Positions 36,600-48,639 of a stretch of DNA of 64,000 bases are shown here, in pieces. The notes beneath the pieces were generated by a model. The model ran no database searches, had not been told where the DNA came from, and worked only from the letters and a program-made list of their open reading frames with translations. The stretch is from Symbiodinium natans (lineage: Eukaryota; Sar; Dinophyceae; Suessiales; Symbiodiniaceae). Numbering within the stretch: position 1 is the first letter of the stretch; every line of letters starts with the position of its first letter. The stretch spans positions 310,001-374,000 of the forward strand of contig CAJNDS010002356.1 in assembly GCA_905221605.1 (NCBI GenBank). Direction: 5' to 3'. The position numbers and the translations under genes were made by a program.

Positions 36600-39540
36600 A
36601 GAGCTTTTTCACCGGATGTTATATGTTATAGAGAGAAAAGGCTGTGGAATGTGCGACATGGTGAATGTAGATCCTTGAATATCATATTATGAAGATCCCA
36701 TTCCCATTAGTGAGATCTGCCCAGGCGGTGAAGCTCCAAACCGACGCCACGGTGAAAGCCACGGGTTTGGGAGCGAAGCTCGCAGTGGAGCAGCGCAAGG
36801 CTGAAACCCTCCATGCACGCCTCGTCCAGGCAGCATCTTGGCCCAAAAGGGGCATGGAGGGCTCCCATGCGAAGCAGAAAAGGCACAGAAACATGTTGCG
36901 TCTGCAGGGTCTGCGGCAACTGCAGCCCACAAAGCTGCAAGCCCAAAAGAAAAGGAGAGCAGTGAACATGCAATGGAGTGATCCCCTGGCATACCGAATA
37001 CTGAGGAAGTCATCCATCAAGAGCAGATGAACGAAGTCACCGACTTCCTTTTGGAGAAGCAGCAAGAGCTCCGTCTTTCAGATTCTGACTTGCTAGAGAT
37101 GAGGGCTCGGCCAACAGCAGGCCGTGGGCCGAACGCAGCTCTCCTGCATACACTTTATTGTTATGGGGACCTTGTGGGGACCCATTGTGGGGACCCTGTT
37201 TCAGGCCAATGTGAACTACATCCATTACAATGTACTCAGGAGATGGCCGAGTTGAAACAAGCCCTTGCGGAGGAGCAGGCCAAGGCTTGGCACGGCATAA
37301 GCGCATGAGGAACATGTGACCATCTCTGATCTCGGCCTCTTCCCTCTCAGGTCTCCGCGGCCGAACGCAAGCTTGTGAAGAGCTGGTCGGACCAACGCTG
37401 CTCGGCGCAAGATTCTTCCCTTGGAGGATAAGCCTTATCGCGAGATTGTAGCTGCCAGGTGCGATCGACCTGCAGTGGCAGGCAGAGGTGGCCGCCCGTG
37501 ATGACAAGTTGACGGAAGTCCAGGGAGACCTTGTGAAAGCGGAGTGGTGGGCTTCTCTCTCCAAGCGATCTCCCCAGCTTCAGGACCGCCCTCTCTTCAG
37601 ATGTTGGAGCTTCACTCGCTTCAAGTCTAGGATCTAATTCCCAGGAAATGCTCGACATCAAGGATGAGTTGTCCATGGAGCAGGCAAAAAGCTCTCGCGC
37701 AGAAAGGCCTGGTGAATGTCTGCCCCACATGGCACGAGTCTGAAGTTGCTGCTACGGCCAGGAAGCTGGCCGAAGCCCAGGCAGATGTTCCCTGACACAG
37801 ACGCCTGTTTCTTTTGCACCTGTTCGGTTCCAAGACGTGCAAGCATGTGTGAAAGAGTGCTCGGGTAGAAGAAACCTTTGTTTGAGTTTTAATTTTAGTA
37901 TGGTGTTTGCATGATTCTGTTTTTTGTTTAGTGTGGAAGATCGTATCAAGATGATATTTGCAGTTCCTCTTCACACGCAAAAAATATGTATGCAACTCAG
38001 GCAGATAAAGAAGCAAGAAGCACGGCAAGATGAACCCCACGCCCCCTTCCGCAGAATCTCGAGAAAGTCTAAGTTCTCTCCACCGCCACATGCGGTTTGG
38101 GGGCAAAATCTGGGGTGATTGGAGTAGCCTTGGGTTGGAGCCGGGCCAAGAACGGTAAGGATCTTGCCACTATTGCGTGAGTAGGGTGGCGGTGCTCATA
38201 TGGGGGTTTACGAAAACAGGGACCCCTAAAAATAGACCCCCAAATAGCAGGATCCCCAAAATACGAATACGGACCCCAAAAAGGTGCCCCTGATTTCGGA
38301 AACCCCGAATAGGATGCTGCCCGGCTGCTGGAAGAGATGGACGCTCTGCAGGCTGGCAGCTTGGCAGTGTCGTGCTCTCTAGAAATCATTGCGTTGCCGG
38401 ATGAGGGCGAGAGTGCGTGTTAAGCCACTGTTGACGGGAGCTACAGCTATAAAGCTATCAGTTTGTGCAGATTGTACACATGTGTGCACCTGAAACGGTG
38501 CCTTCTTCTGTATAGCTGCACCAGCTTCTGCACCAGCTTCTGCAGTGCGTGTGTTGTACAGCGTACTCGCCCTCCCACATGTAGCTCCGCATGCGAAGGA
38601 CGCGCTGAACCAGGAGGAGGCCTCGGCTCTTGTGCCCATCTGGGAAAAAGTTATCAAGTTCTCACAAAGCCAAAAGCAAGTAGCAAAGTGGCAGAAGGCA
38701 CATCTGAAGCGATGGACGATGTCGATAATGGCATGTACTACTAGCAGAATCCTGCATGTCCACGATCCGACTCAAAGCAAAAAAGTCACCCAGGCTCGCA
38801 TGCTGCAGATGAAGACAAAGATCACCCAGGCTCACATGCAGTGGCGCGGTTTTCATCTCCATTTTGCTCCACTTCTGGTCCCATGGAGGCTCAAGCCCAA
38901 AGGCAGCTCACGTCGGAGGTCGCCGCAGAAATCCAGGTGAGGTGTGTCTGTGTGTGGGAACCCAAAGGTAATGCTCTACACTTGCGTGATTCAGGCCACC
39001 TCAGAAACAAAGACGAAGGTGACCTCCGGCTGTTTCTTTTCAACAATTCTTTGACACCGCTGACTCGTCTGGATGCCCATGCAGCCTGTGCAGGCCACAA
39101 AGACGGACCTGGAGCGGCTGAGCTGGGAGCCTCTAAGCGGCAAGTAGGCAGTGCAAAGGCCGTGCCACTTGTACCGGGACAGTTTTCCAGCATTGTTGCC
39201 AGGTATCAGAGGCAGCAGCGTGAGCTCCAGAAGGCGAGGGCTTGGCGCTTGCCATAAATTTATCCGGTTGTCCACGAGCAAAACTGAGCGCGAGATGGAC
39301 TCCGAAGAAGCTGCGGCGGTGAAAATGCAGGCCAGGGCACGCCAGCCACCCAGATTAATATTAATAATAGAAATAATAGAAATACGATTACTAATATTCA
39401 TAATACTACTAATATCAGTCATACTTAAAAAATAATACCAACACGTGTAGGCGCACGTGCTTTCGCGGGCTCTCCTGCTCTCAAGGTGGGAATCAGGCCC
39501 GCAAGCAGGTGGCGGGCATGAAGGCCAAGGAGGCGCAGGC
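36600..39540 (+). CDS. Further coiled-coil and IQ exons of the long scaffold gene
   Basis: Exon frames: about 36722-36830 (VKLQTDATVKATGLGAKLAV, EQRKAE); about 37029-37110 (NEVTDFLLEKQQELRLSDSD); about 37239-37290 (MAELKQALAEEQAKA); about 37470-37545 (WQAEVAARDDKLTEVQGDLV); about 37645-37695 (MLDIKDELSMEQAKSS); about 38310-38365 (DAARLLEEMDALQAGSL); about 38590-38720 (AKDALNQEEASALVPIWEKV); about 38886-38937 (AQAQRQLTSEVAAEIQ); about 39082-39130 (VQATKTDLERLSWEPLSGK); about 39289-39345 (EREMDSEEAAAVKMQARARQ); and 39487-39545 (NQARKQVAGMKAKEAQAEF). The last two together rebuild an IQ motif when joined. Stops occur in intervening DNA but not inside these pieces. Exon edges are approximate. Confidence 0.45.
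38202..38306 (-). mobile_element. GGGG-rich inverted-repeat element, family 2, copy 3
   Basis: One end is GGGGGTTTACGAAAACAGG and the other, read on the minus strand, is GGGGTTTCCGAAATCAGG: inverted ends with a few mismatches. Closely similar to 54053-54150. Confidence 0.65.
39355..39436. repeat. AT-rich ATA/AAT microsatellite
   Basis: TTAATAATAGAAATAATAGAAAT-type units between two exons of the split IQ motif. Similar AT triplet tracts lie at about 43676-43782 and 44291-44397. Confidence 0.85.
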
Positions 39541-39545
39541 CGAGT

Positions 39546-40165
39546 TTAGGGTTCAGGGGTTCAGGGGTTTAGGGTTTTTGGGGTTTAGGGTTTAGGGGTT
39601 TTGGGGTTTAGGGTTTTAGGGTTCAGGGGTTTAGGGGTTTTGGGGTTTTGGGGTTTAGGGTTCAGGGGTTTAGGGGTTTTGGGGTTTAGGGTTTAGGGGT
39701 TTAGGGGTTAGGGGGGGTTTAGGGTTCGGGGTTGGGTTAGGGGTTTGGGGTTTAGGGTTTAGGGGTTTAGGGTTTAGGGGTTTAGGGGTTTAGGGTTAGG
39801 GGTTTAGGGGTTTAGGGGTTAGGGGTTTAGGGGTTTAGGGGTTTTTAGGGTTAGGGGTTTGGGGTTTAGGGGTTTAGGGGTTTAGGGGTTTAGGGGTTTA
39901 GGGGTTTAGGGGTTTAGGGGTTAGGGGTTTAGGGGTTAGGGGTTTTTTGGGGTTTGGGGTTTTGGGGTTTGGGGTTTAGGGGTTTAGGGGTTTAGGGGTT
40001 TAGGGGTTTAGGGGTTTTGGGGTTTTGGGGTTTTGGGGTTTTGGGGTTTAGGGGTTTAGGGGTTTTGGGGTTTAGGGGTTTTGGGGTTTTGGGGTTTTGG
40101 GGTTTTGGGGTTTAGGGGTTTAGGGGTTTAGGGGTTTTGGGGTTTAGGGTTTCATTAGGGTTTGG
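39546..40165. repeat. Interstitial telomere-like array (TTTAGGG, TTTAGGGG and TTTTGGGG units)
   Basis: About 620 bp of G-rich repeats in one orientation. Units alternate between TTTAGGG, TTTAGGGG and TTTTGGGG, often in runs of one type. It lies within the long scaffold gene directly after an IQ exon. The plant-type TTTAGGG unit is known as the dinoflagellate telomere repeat. The strand is strongly G-quadruplex-prone. Confidence 0.95.
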
Positions 40166-42330
40166 GGTTTGGGCGGATGCTGAGAAAGGGTTCTACGAAA
40201 TTTATTTTCGGCAGGCGGTCAAGACTGAAACTGCTGAAGCTTCGAAGCCATCGGAACCTGGTGCAGGCCAACAGCACACGCTGTTACTTGTGTGTATGTT
40301 ATTGTTCCAGGATCCCACACAAGATGCCACACAGATTTCGAACAGGTGCCGCCGGCTCCAAGCCACCAGAGGCCAAGTGTCCAACATTTTCAGAGAGGGT
40401 TTAGGGTTTAGGGTTTCGGGTTTAGGAGGTGGTTCAAGCCCTGCACTTGTGACGAGGCTGACTCTGAAAACTCGGAACTTCGTGCCAAGCTTGCCTCGGC
40501 GTTGACGGAGTCGGTTCAGAAGGGCTCGCTTGAGCAAGGGCTGGCGAAGGCGCAATTGAAAACCGTACTGCTTGTCCAAAACGAACAGCATTTGAATCGT
40601 TACGTGCATCTTGTGTCGGGCAGCAGCTTGTGAAGAATCATCGGTGCATCCTGTTCACTAGAACTGGCCTCCTCCGTCAGGTGTACGGGCAGCCTTCTCG
40701 TGCAGTGCAAGCACTGCGAAAGGAGCCGTGACCGTGAAGTCACCTATGTGGGAGTCGAAACGTTGTTTCACATGCTGAAGCAGCCTCTGCTGTCTGTCGA
40801 AACGCAGGAAGTAGCGTCTCTCAAAGCCAAGCTCTCACTGGCAGAGGCAGGCTTTGCAAGTTCCTGTTGCATCTGCCATGCGACATTGTGCTGCTCGACC
40901 GCTTAGCGATATCTCGGGTGCTTTAATGTCATTGTAAGCGAGGCCTCCCACCCGACGACACCACCGTCTTCGCCGATGTCCCGAAGGAGCCACGCGCAAG
41001 AACTTGTATGACCACTCAGCCACTGCCGACTTTCATGTCGATTTCTGGCATGTTTGGGGGCTTGACTTGAACCTTCGCCAGAGGGCTGCTGAGATAGCGG
41101 AGGGCAGGCAGCGGCACCCCGCGTGCGTCGTGCCCAATCCACCCATCAATGTCACCGCATCTGCGGGGAACAGAAGAGCGTGTGGATGAGGCAAGGCCAA
41201 GGTCTCCACGTCCCCTTTTGACGTTGTCAGCTCGTTTGTGAGACACCAAACCTGAGGGTTCCTTCGAGTCCGCTCCAGACGGCGGTCCAGTGTCCTTGGG
41301 TTCCGGAGCCTAGGTATGGCCACACCCCCCCCCCTCCTTCACGTTTTTGGCAAGGGCAGGGAAGCACTCCCCCCAAAACCATCCAACACGCCGCTCAGGG
41401 TCGGCAGATACTCTCACACCAACACTTCAAAATCCCGAGGGATCCGGGCAACTTGGTCAGGACGCCTACCTTCAAGAAGAAGCTTCAGCCATCTTCAAGC
41501 ACAGCTTCTTGGCCATGAATTCCGTGGCATCGCTGATGCAGCTTCCATTTGTCGCAGTGAACAAGGTCCGTTTTGCGGTGGAAGAGGCGCAGTCTCCATT
41601 TGCCGGCTATCTCCTGCTCTTCCTTTCGGCCTGAGTATGCCAGGATCCCCAGTCCACCACAGACTTTCACTCAGTTGCGAGCGGAGTCGCGGCGGAGCTC
41701 TCTCAGCTCTCTCTCTGCTGTGTGTTGCCCATGTGCATCGCCAACCTGAGGACAGGTCTGCAAGTACTGCGCAGCATGAGCAGCACAATCAGGTCACCTC
41801 CTGAGCTCGGAGGGTTTTGGTGGCCTGGTTTAGGAATGTGTGCTGGCAGAACAAGTGGAGCACCCAAGCTGTCTCCCCTTCCCGCCCTTACACTCGCCGA
41901 GGAAGAGATGCAGAAGTTCAAGCAGGCCGAGGCACGCTGGGGCAAGCTTTCCCCTCAAAGTACTGTTGCGATTGCCCTCACGGCGCGTGGCCAGGAAAGA
42001 TCCCAGAGGTTCCAAGAGGACCGCGCGGAATATGCATGTCCTGACCGTGGTGGTCTTGTTTCTGGCACTCATCTTGGTCAGGAGGCTACAACTTTCGCTG
42101 TCGAAGTTGTCCCTTGGCAGTAGCGTAAGAGGACTTGAGGAACTTGCTAGTCGTTTGGACTGGAAGAGTGTAGCCAGAGCTGAGGAGCAGATGCGCAAAG
42201 AGGAGGCATGCTTCGAAACTTTGCGGCAGCGAAAAGCATGTGAGAGCTGTTGTATGCTGTAGACTTTTGCAGGCCCAGATGAAACTTGAGCTGGACGAGT
42301 CAAAGGCGCAGCAAGGTTGGTCAGTTTGCA
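40166..42330 (+). CDS. 3' coiled-coil exons of the long scaffold gene
   Basis: Exon frames: about 40216-40270 (AVKTETAEASKPSEPGAG); about 40449-40560 (SELRAKLASALTESVQKGSL, EQGLAKAQL); about 40801-40855 (QEVASLKAKLSLAEAG); about 41888-41945 (LAEEEMQKFKQAEARWG); about 42124-42240 (GLEELASRLDWKSVARAEEQ, MRKEEACFETLRQRKA); and about 42268-42315 (QAQMKLELDESKAQQG). The recurring core LxxxLAxEQxKA links these with exons at 36.5-37.7 kb. I cannot place the terminal exon or the stop. Between about 40.9 and 41.88 kb I see no exon I would defend. Confidence 0.4.
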
Positions 42331-44498
42331 GGGCAACCCAGCGTGTTCAGTCTGCAGGCACAGCAGGTGAAGAAGGAGGACTGCTCGCTCCTGCCCGTGG
42401 GTAGACAGGGGCTCGCCCATTCAGAATGATTACAACGGTGGTGCACGCCACCACGTGATGTCGATGGCGACGCCGGTGCTGATGACGATGAAGCTGGTCA
42501 GGGATTGCAATGGCCGCTGCAAAGAGCAGCAACCACAGTAGCCGTTTCTGATTCTACCTCCTGATGGTGATCAAAACTGTCATGACTATGGTCATCGTCA
42601 CGTGGATGTTGTGGATGTTGTTCCAAAAGGGTCTCTTGTAAGCAACAGGCGGGCGTCAATAGCATATGTTCCAAAATCGCGGTGCAGCAAACAACAGTAT
42701 GGCGAAGGGGGACTTAAGGACGAGCGCAAGATCCATCGCGAAACCAGGCGCAACGCGGCTCAAGGGCGAGGCGCAAGGAAAACTGCCGCCTTCTATAGGC
42801 CTTGCACACAACCCCATATATCATTTCTCCAAGAAGAACGGTACAACCCGCCAAGCCTGCCATGTCTCATCTGAACTTTGCGTGGACTGCGTTCTGTTGG
42901 CTCGAGCACTTAGGACCAGCAGAGTTTATTTAGCTTCCTCATGAGCCTTTGACATGGGCCATTCATGGTAATGCGGACACCCTCACACCCTTGAGGAGTT
43001 CTTTCGCAGCTCAGCATGAGCAAGCAAGGGAGGGCAGAATTTTGTAGCAGCTGTAGCTCTTTGCGAACGTGAGTTCCTCCCAGGGCAAGATCTTGAACAA
43101 ACATCTCGACTATGCCCTTCGGCATTAAGAGTGTCTTCAGCCAACAAGGTTCTGAACTCAGCCACCTTCTGGCATACGAGGGACATACAGCGCATCTCAG
43201 TGCGCAAGGCAGGGCCGCCCCTTATCCGGCGACCGGAGCAGAGCCGTGCCGCTTCTTCGCAAGGGCGACTGGCTCAGCTTGGCCATGACAAGAGGAGCCT
43301 GGTGAACGGTAGTGATCACTGAGGCGGGCTGGTGCAAGTCTGCACCCCAGGCTTCGAGCCATCGTAGGCCGTAGGCCCTTATGCTTGCACCCAGCAAGCT
43401 GCCGCATCAGTCAAAGAGCATGTCGATTGCAAGGTGGGGCGATGAGTGCCGCAATGCCCATGTTTCTGGTGAGGAAGGCCGCGGAATGCCAGCGATGCGT
43501 CCGCCCCCGCTTCAACCCCCCAAACCATCCCAGATGCACCCGAGATCGCTGCAAAAACCCAGGGCCGCCAAGGGTTTAGGCAGAAGGCAACAAAAGGCTG
43601 TGAAAGAAGTGCGAAGCCCTGCTAGGCCTCGAGACGCGCAGTCCTTCGCAGACCAAGCTGCGCATTGGACCGCATCATCATTATTATTATTATCATTATC
43701 TCTTCTTATCGTTATTATTCCAATTTTTACTATTGTTACTACCATTCTTCTTCTTCTTGTTATTAGTATTATTATTGGTGGCAACAACAGGCTGGGGTCT
43801 TCAGGTGCATTGTATTGCTCTACTCCCAGCGAATACCGACTTCGCAAGATGCAAGAGTCTGCCAAATTTCTGCATGAGACCAGTTACAGCGTGGAGTCGC
43901 GGGGTCGTGGAGTAAGGGCACCGGCAAACCCTGCCCAACTCCTCAAAAGGTAGAATCCTGAACTCCGAACCCCAAATGCCCGACAGGCCTAGACCCAAAA
44001 CTACCCAGCGCTGAAGCCTCAAAACCGTTTCAAAAGCCCAAACTGCTTAAAGGCCCCGCCAACAAAACCACATTTCAACAACCCTAAAAAACCTTTATAA
44101 ATTGAAAACGCACTGAAACCCCCAAAAATCCTGAAAACTCTCAAGAAAAACTCAAGCGCCTCTCCTAAACCCCAACCCATCACTCAGGTCCAATAGCGTG
44201 CAGGCAGTCGCCGCCAAGCTCTCAGCCCCATGGCACGCAGCACCGAACTCCGGTACCCAGGGCACGCAGGAGAGCCCCAGGGTAAAACAGTACTAATAAC
44301 AATAATGATACTCATAATAATAATCATAATAATAGAACAATAATACGAATAATAATAGCAATAGAAACAAAAAATCATAATAATAATAATAAGAATGCTC
44401 ATAAGGTGGTTGGGGTCTCAGGTGTTCGTTGAGTTTTTTTTGGGGGGTTTCGAGGCCTCTTTTGCTTGTTGCTACCTGACACCCACCCTCTTCTCCAG
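42331..44498. other. Stretch with AT triplet repeats and weak exon candidates
   Basis: A frame at about 43470-43575 reads CQRCVRPRFNPPNHPRC and ends soon after; the Cys spacing hints at a small zinc site, but splice support is weak. A frame at 43832-43950 (RLRKMQESAKFLHETSYSVE) is helical. (TTA)n tracts lie at about 43676-43782 and, in the other orientation, at 44291-44397. An A/C-rich stretch (about 43950-44180) with CCTAAAC-like units holds nothing else. Confidence 0.35.
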
Positions 44499-45774
44499 GA
44501 GGTGTGCCAGTTCTTTGCCAGAGAAGGCTGGTGCAAGTTCGGGGACCAATGTCGTTATTTTCATGATCAGTCAGGGGAAGGCTGCCTGGATGCAGATGGG
44601 CAGGGCCTACGTGTGTCTGCGTGTGTGTCTGTGTCTGTGTGTGTGTGTGTGGCTGATGCCGTCAAAACTGCACCAAGGCGAACCAGAATCATATCTTCAG
44701 AGCGTGATGCAGAAGTTGTCGGGCCCCAGCAAGACCCACGTGCCGGACAAGCCTGCTGCCGCAAAAGGCGCAAGTGCTGGAACGTCAGGGCAGCTCTTTG
44801 GAAAACAAGGCCTGCTCGGAGTGTTTCTTGTGAAGCGTTGTCATGACATGACAACATTGTTGCTCGCCAGTTAGGCAGCAGAGTGTGGCGAGTGATATCG
44901 TTTGATGCAAAACTGCCAAGCTGAGAACGGTGCAAGGTGGCCGAAAGGGGGGCGACACCCGCATATCTACACGCCACGAAGGCCTCGGGCCAGTGCCATG
45001 CAAAGTGCATAAAGAGCTAAGCGGTGACTCAGCTTCACTCGGCTTCATTCAGGTCCTGCGCTGAAAGCCCTGTCCGAGCGCTTGGGTAAGGCGCCGGGTC
45101 CGGTGGTGACCTCGCCAGTGCCCGCCGTGCAGGACTTCTCGTGTGGAGCCTTTGAACCTTTGCTGGCATCCTTGCAACGCTTTTGCAGCTTTTGCAGAGA
45201 TCTTTTGCAGGAAATATGCAAGTTCTTTGCCAGAGAGGGCTGGTGCAAGTGGGGTGACAAGTGCTTTCACCGCCACGGCCGCTGGGCTACACGGACCTCC
45301 ACAGACCCAGACGCTGTTCTTTCTGTTCTGCTTCCCCAGCAGTCAGGTTTGCATAAGGCTGCTCCTCCTCTGTTCTGCGCCAGCAGAATCTCATGGGAGC
45401 TTCCATGAGGGTGGGGATCGCTCGAAGCAAATGGAGATTCCTTTTTTGTTTGGAAACCCGCATACCCTGTTCTTTCGGTTCTGAGAATCCTTCGGACTTG
45501 GATGCCGAGGAGCGCCTGCGACGAAGCATTCCGCTTTCAGATAGGCCGACAAAAAGGTGGATTGCAAGCGCCCGGATCTGCACGTTTGCCATGCATTGCT
45601 CCGGGTGCATGCTACGCCGACTTGCTAAGAAGCTCTTGGCCCATGCAGGACAGCTTGTCGGGAGATGGAAGCGTGCGGGAGCGGGAGGCGACCGAAAAGG
45701 CTCCTCTTGTGAGCCGCTCTGTGATGAGAGCTCACGAGAGCTCGGACACTTTGGGAGGCGATGTACCTTCATGA
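44499..45774 (+). CDS. CCCH zinc-finger protein with two C-x8-C-x5-C-x3-H fingers
   Basis: Finger 1: exon from 44499 (after CTCCAG), CQFFAREGWCKFGDQCRYFH. Finger 2: exon from 45211 (after TTTGCAG), CKFFAREGWCKWGDKCFHRH. The two are near-copies, each starting E-V/I-C right after the acceptor, so the finger is an exon that duplicated. Between them lie 44701 to about 44800 (SVMQKLSGPSKTHVPDKPAA, disordered) and 45053 to about 45130 (PALKALSERLGKAPGPVVTS). Downstream are about 45485-45540 (NPSDLDAEERLRRSIPLS) and a terminal exon 45649-45774 (LSGDGSVREREATEKAPLVS, then a stop). CCCH fingers of this spacing bind single-stranded RNA, usually AU-rich. The start exon is not identified. Exon borders other than acceptors are provisional. 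Confidence 0.65.
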
Positions 45775-46629
45775 AATCTCAGCAAAGGCCGGAGACTGGA
45801 AGAATTGGGACATGTTGGGAGTGACTACTTGTGAATACCTGGTTTTTTTCGGGCTCACAGTTGCATCTCATAACTTGAACGTCGTTCTCTGAGGAGTCGA
45901 TGTTGGAACAGGCGCGGGAGGCGTGAACATGCGTGAACCCAGACGCGGTCATGGGGCATACGGGCGCATGCCGACATGGGGGAACTGAGGGGTGCAACGC
46001 CAGGAGATCCGCGCACTTAAGGACCAAGCTGACAAGGACGCACCGCGGTCTGCCGACTGTTGAGGGGACTATCCTACCGATTGCAGCCTTCGCCATGCCG
46101 AGCATTCTGAAGACTGTATACCTCGGTTCAGCTGGGGATACTACGTGCCCCTCTACAGTTTGGAGCCAGCCATGGCACCTCCGGCATCCTTGCAATGCTT
46201 AAGAGAAGTGTGCGGCCTGTGTACCTGGTGAGGAGCACCAGGTGCTGCAAAGTGTACCGGCCTCATCATCGCCTCCTTCAGCTCGAAGTACTGGCTGAGC
46301 GGTAGGGCTAGCTGTGACCATGTGGATGCGTTAAGCGTACTCGTAGAGCAGAGGACAAGCTTTGCCCCTGTTCGACACGCTTAGCAAGTGGTGCGTCGAA
46401 TCCTAGGTCACAAGCTACTGGTCAGAACTTTAGTAAGAGTTGCCCCAGGTGCCTGCATCTCAGCACTCCCCTTCAGACCCGGTGGAAGAGCAGAAGCAGG
46501 CATGCACATGACTGGAAGCAGCTTCACCTCAATGGGCTTGTCAAATTGCTAGGCGGCAGAGGCTCGCCAGCTGAAGTACCGCCCTTGAGCCCTTGAGCCC
46601 TTGAGCCCTTGAGCCATTGAGCCCTACGC
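45775..46629. other. Spacer with a 9-bp tandem repeat
   Basis: No exon seen. At 46585-46626 the unit CCCTTGAGC is repeated about five times with one variant (CATTGAGCC), just before the first ankyrin-like exon. Confidence 0.6.
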
Positions 46630-48430
46630 AAGACTTTGCTGCTTCACCTCGCCGCCTATGCCAAGTTGCCGTTGTTTAAGGTGCTCGCTGAACATGCAGG
46701 AGGAGCTGAGCACAGAGCTGAAGAGACGCCTCTCGGAGGACGGCGAGCTCGATTTGCAAGTTCTTTACACAGCCCTTCCCCCACATTCTCCCTTCGCAGC
46801 TTAGCCCTTTTTTTGTGCCGTTTCGTTGCTTTTTTCTTGTCTTCCCTTTTGGCTTGTCTGAGTGAGACAGGCGCGGGATGAGCTTGCAGCACACTCACGC
46901 TCCGCGGAGTCTGCGCAATCGGAGGCGCTGTAGAGATCTTCGGGACCCGGAATAGAGAGAGGGAAGAGGGAGAGCGGAGCTAACTATTCAGCTACTAGCT
47001 GTGAGGTATAGCTGCACTGTCCGGATACTGTATAAGTTACACTGAGTTGCAGATACGCATCTTGGGACACCACGCATGCCATGACAGGCCCAGGCCGGTG
47101 CAGATGCACATCCAGGTTCTGTGACTAGAAGGGAAGTCGGTGCATCTGGCGGTAGATGAAGGTCGATTCCAAGTAGATGCCGCTGTGTTCTTGGCAACTT
47201 GTGGTGATTCGCTCAACAGTGCAAGGCCAGACGGCCGAGGTGCGGGGTACCCTGCAGTGGAATTTCTCGGGCTGTTTTCGAGAACTGTTGCCCTTGTTCC
47301 GCTGCTGTGTCAAAGACACAGCTGCCGTGGAGGCGTCATCAGCCGTGCATGAACACACCTCAGTACAGCTGGTCAGGCCCCCAATGAAGACTCCGCTGTG
47401 GGGCAGGCCTTCCGCCGGGACCTCAGAAACCTCGGGCGATGTGAGAAAGTCCCAACCAAGCTTTTGGAAATGTGTGGAGCAAGGGATGGCGGGGGGCTCA
47501 GGTCACGAGCAAGAAGTGGCTCAGACCCTGCGCCACGAGCTGCGAGAGGCTTTCATCTGCTCCTATCCACGGTGAATATTGGTCTCTCGTGGTGTTTATG
47601 GCAGTCAGCTGCTTCACGTTCCCGCAGCAGGTTGAGACAGCGGCAGTTGCAACGGCAGAGGCAGGGCCCGGCATGGCTGCGCTGCACCGTCGTATTTGGC
47701 GTCGTGGGGTCTCATCTGTGCGGGGCGAAAGTGCAGCTTGTGGGTTCTCCATAGTTCGGTGACACTGGGAGCGGTTCCGGTATTCGTGGCACTGATGCGA
47801 GGCTGCGGAAGCTCGCATCTTGCAGATCGAGGTGCGTCCGCGCATGCACCGAAATTCCACCCGCGGTGCATCGTGGTGAGCTAAGACTTGGGCTTTGAGT
47901 TCACTTCGCGCAGGCCATGGACCGCAGAGGGAGAGTGGCCCTGCACATGGCTGAGAGCAGTGCTGAGAAAGAGGTGGACCATGGTGACCATTCCCTACCC
48001 CACCTCTGCCTTGCCACTGCCTCGCCCCTTCTCTGGTGCACTGCCTGAGCTACGTTGGAGGTGCTGCTGAAGCAAGATGCCATCAGAGCTGCGTGCGAGG
48101 CGCCTGGGAAGGGCTTTGCTCGCACTTGAACCAGATCGGAGCCCTTCACGGCAGCACTGTACTTCATCATATTGCACAGACAGCTTGCATCAATGCATGT
48201 TCGACAGCTCTGAATCGCCAGGCGGAAGCGAAGGCGGACCAGGCATCGAATGCATGTAGCGACGCTCGTGCCCACTTCAACATTGCATGCCGGGGAGGAT
48301 TCCGGGGCGGTTGTCTTAGTGCCACGGCTGTCACAGCTGGCAGCTTCCTTAGGGCGACGGCTGACGGAGGGACCGGAGCAACCGGGGCGGCAGGGTGAGA
48401 AGGAGTTGCGATACGCAGTGGCGACTTGTT
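46630..48430 (+). CDS. Ankyrin-repeat protein, multi-exon (candidate)
   Basis: Repeated helix-turn-helix signatures appear in order, each after an AG: 46631 to about 46695 (TLLLHLAAYAKLPLFKVLAE); about 47138-47275 (HLAVDEGRFQVDAAVFLATC); about 47772-47850 (VPVFVALMRGCGSSHLADRG); 47914 to about 47982 (DRRGRVALHMAESSAEKEV, donor GTGACC); 48059 to about 48125 (VLLKQDAIRAACEAPGKG); and about 48139-48240 (IGALHGSTVLHHIAQTACI). These match the ankyrin core (T-x-L-H-x-A, then V-x-x-L-L). Other helical pieces (47490-47570: EQEVAQTLRHELREAF) lie between. The repeats normally mediate protein binding. The gene follows the CCCH gene by under 1 kb in the same orientation and could even be its 3' half, because CCCH-plus-ankyrin proteins exist. 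Ends not defined. Confidence 0.5.
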
Positions 48431-48639
48431 AGCATCTCATGCGAATTTGGTCGTGTGTGAGCCGCCGTGCGTGCAAACGCTTCTCAACATTCCTTGCTTT
48501 GGCCACCTTGAGCCTGCATGCTTGGTCTTGAGAAAGGAAGCGTGTGTGGCATGCTTGATAGCATGGCAGCGAAGGGGGAATGTGTTTGTCTCCTCTCTGT
48601 GCAGTCTTGCCACTTCAACGGCCTTTGCAGGTGGCAAAG

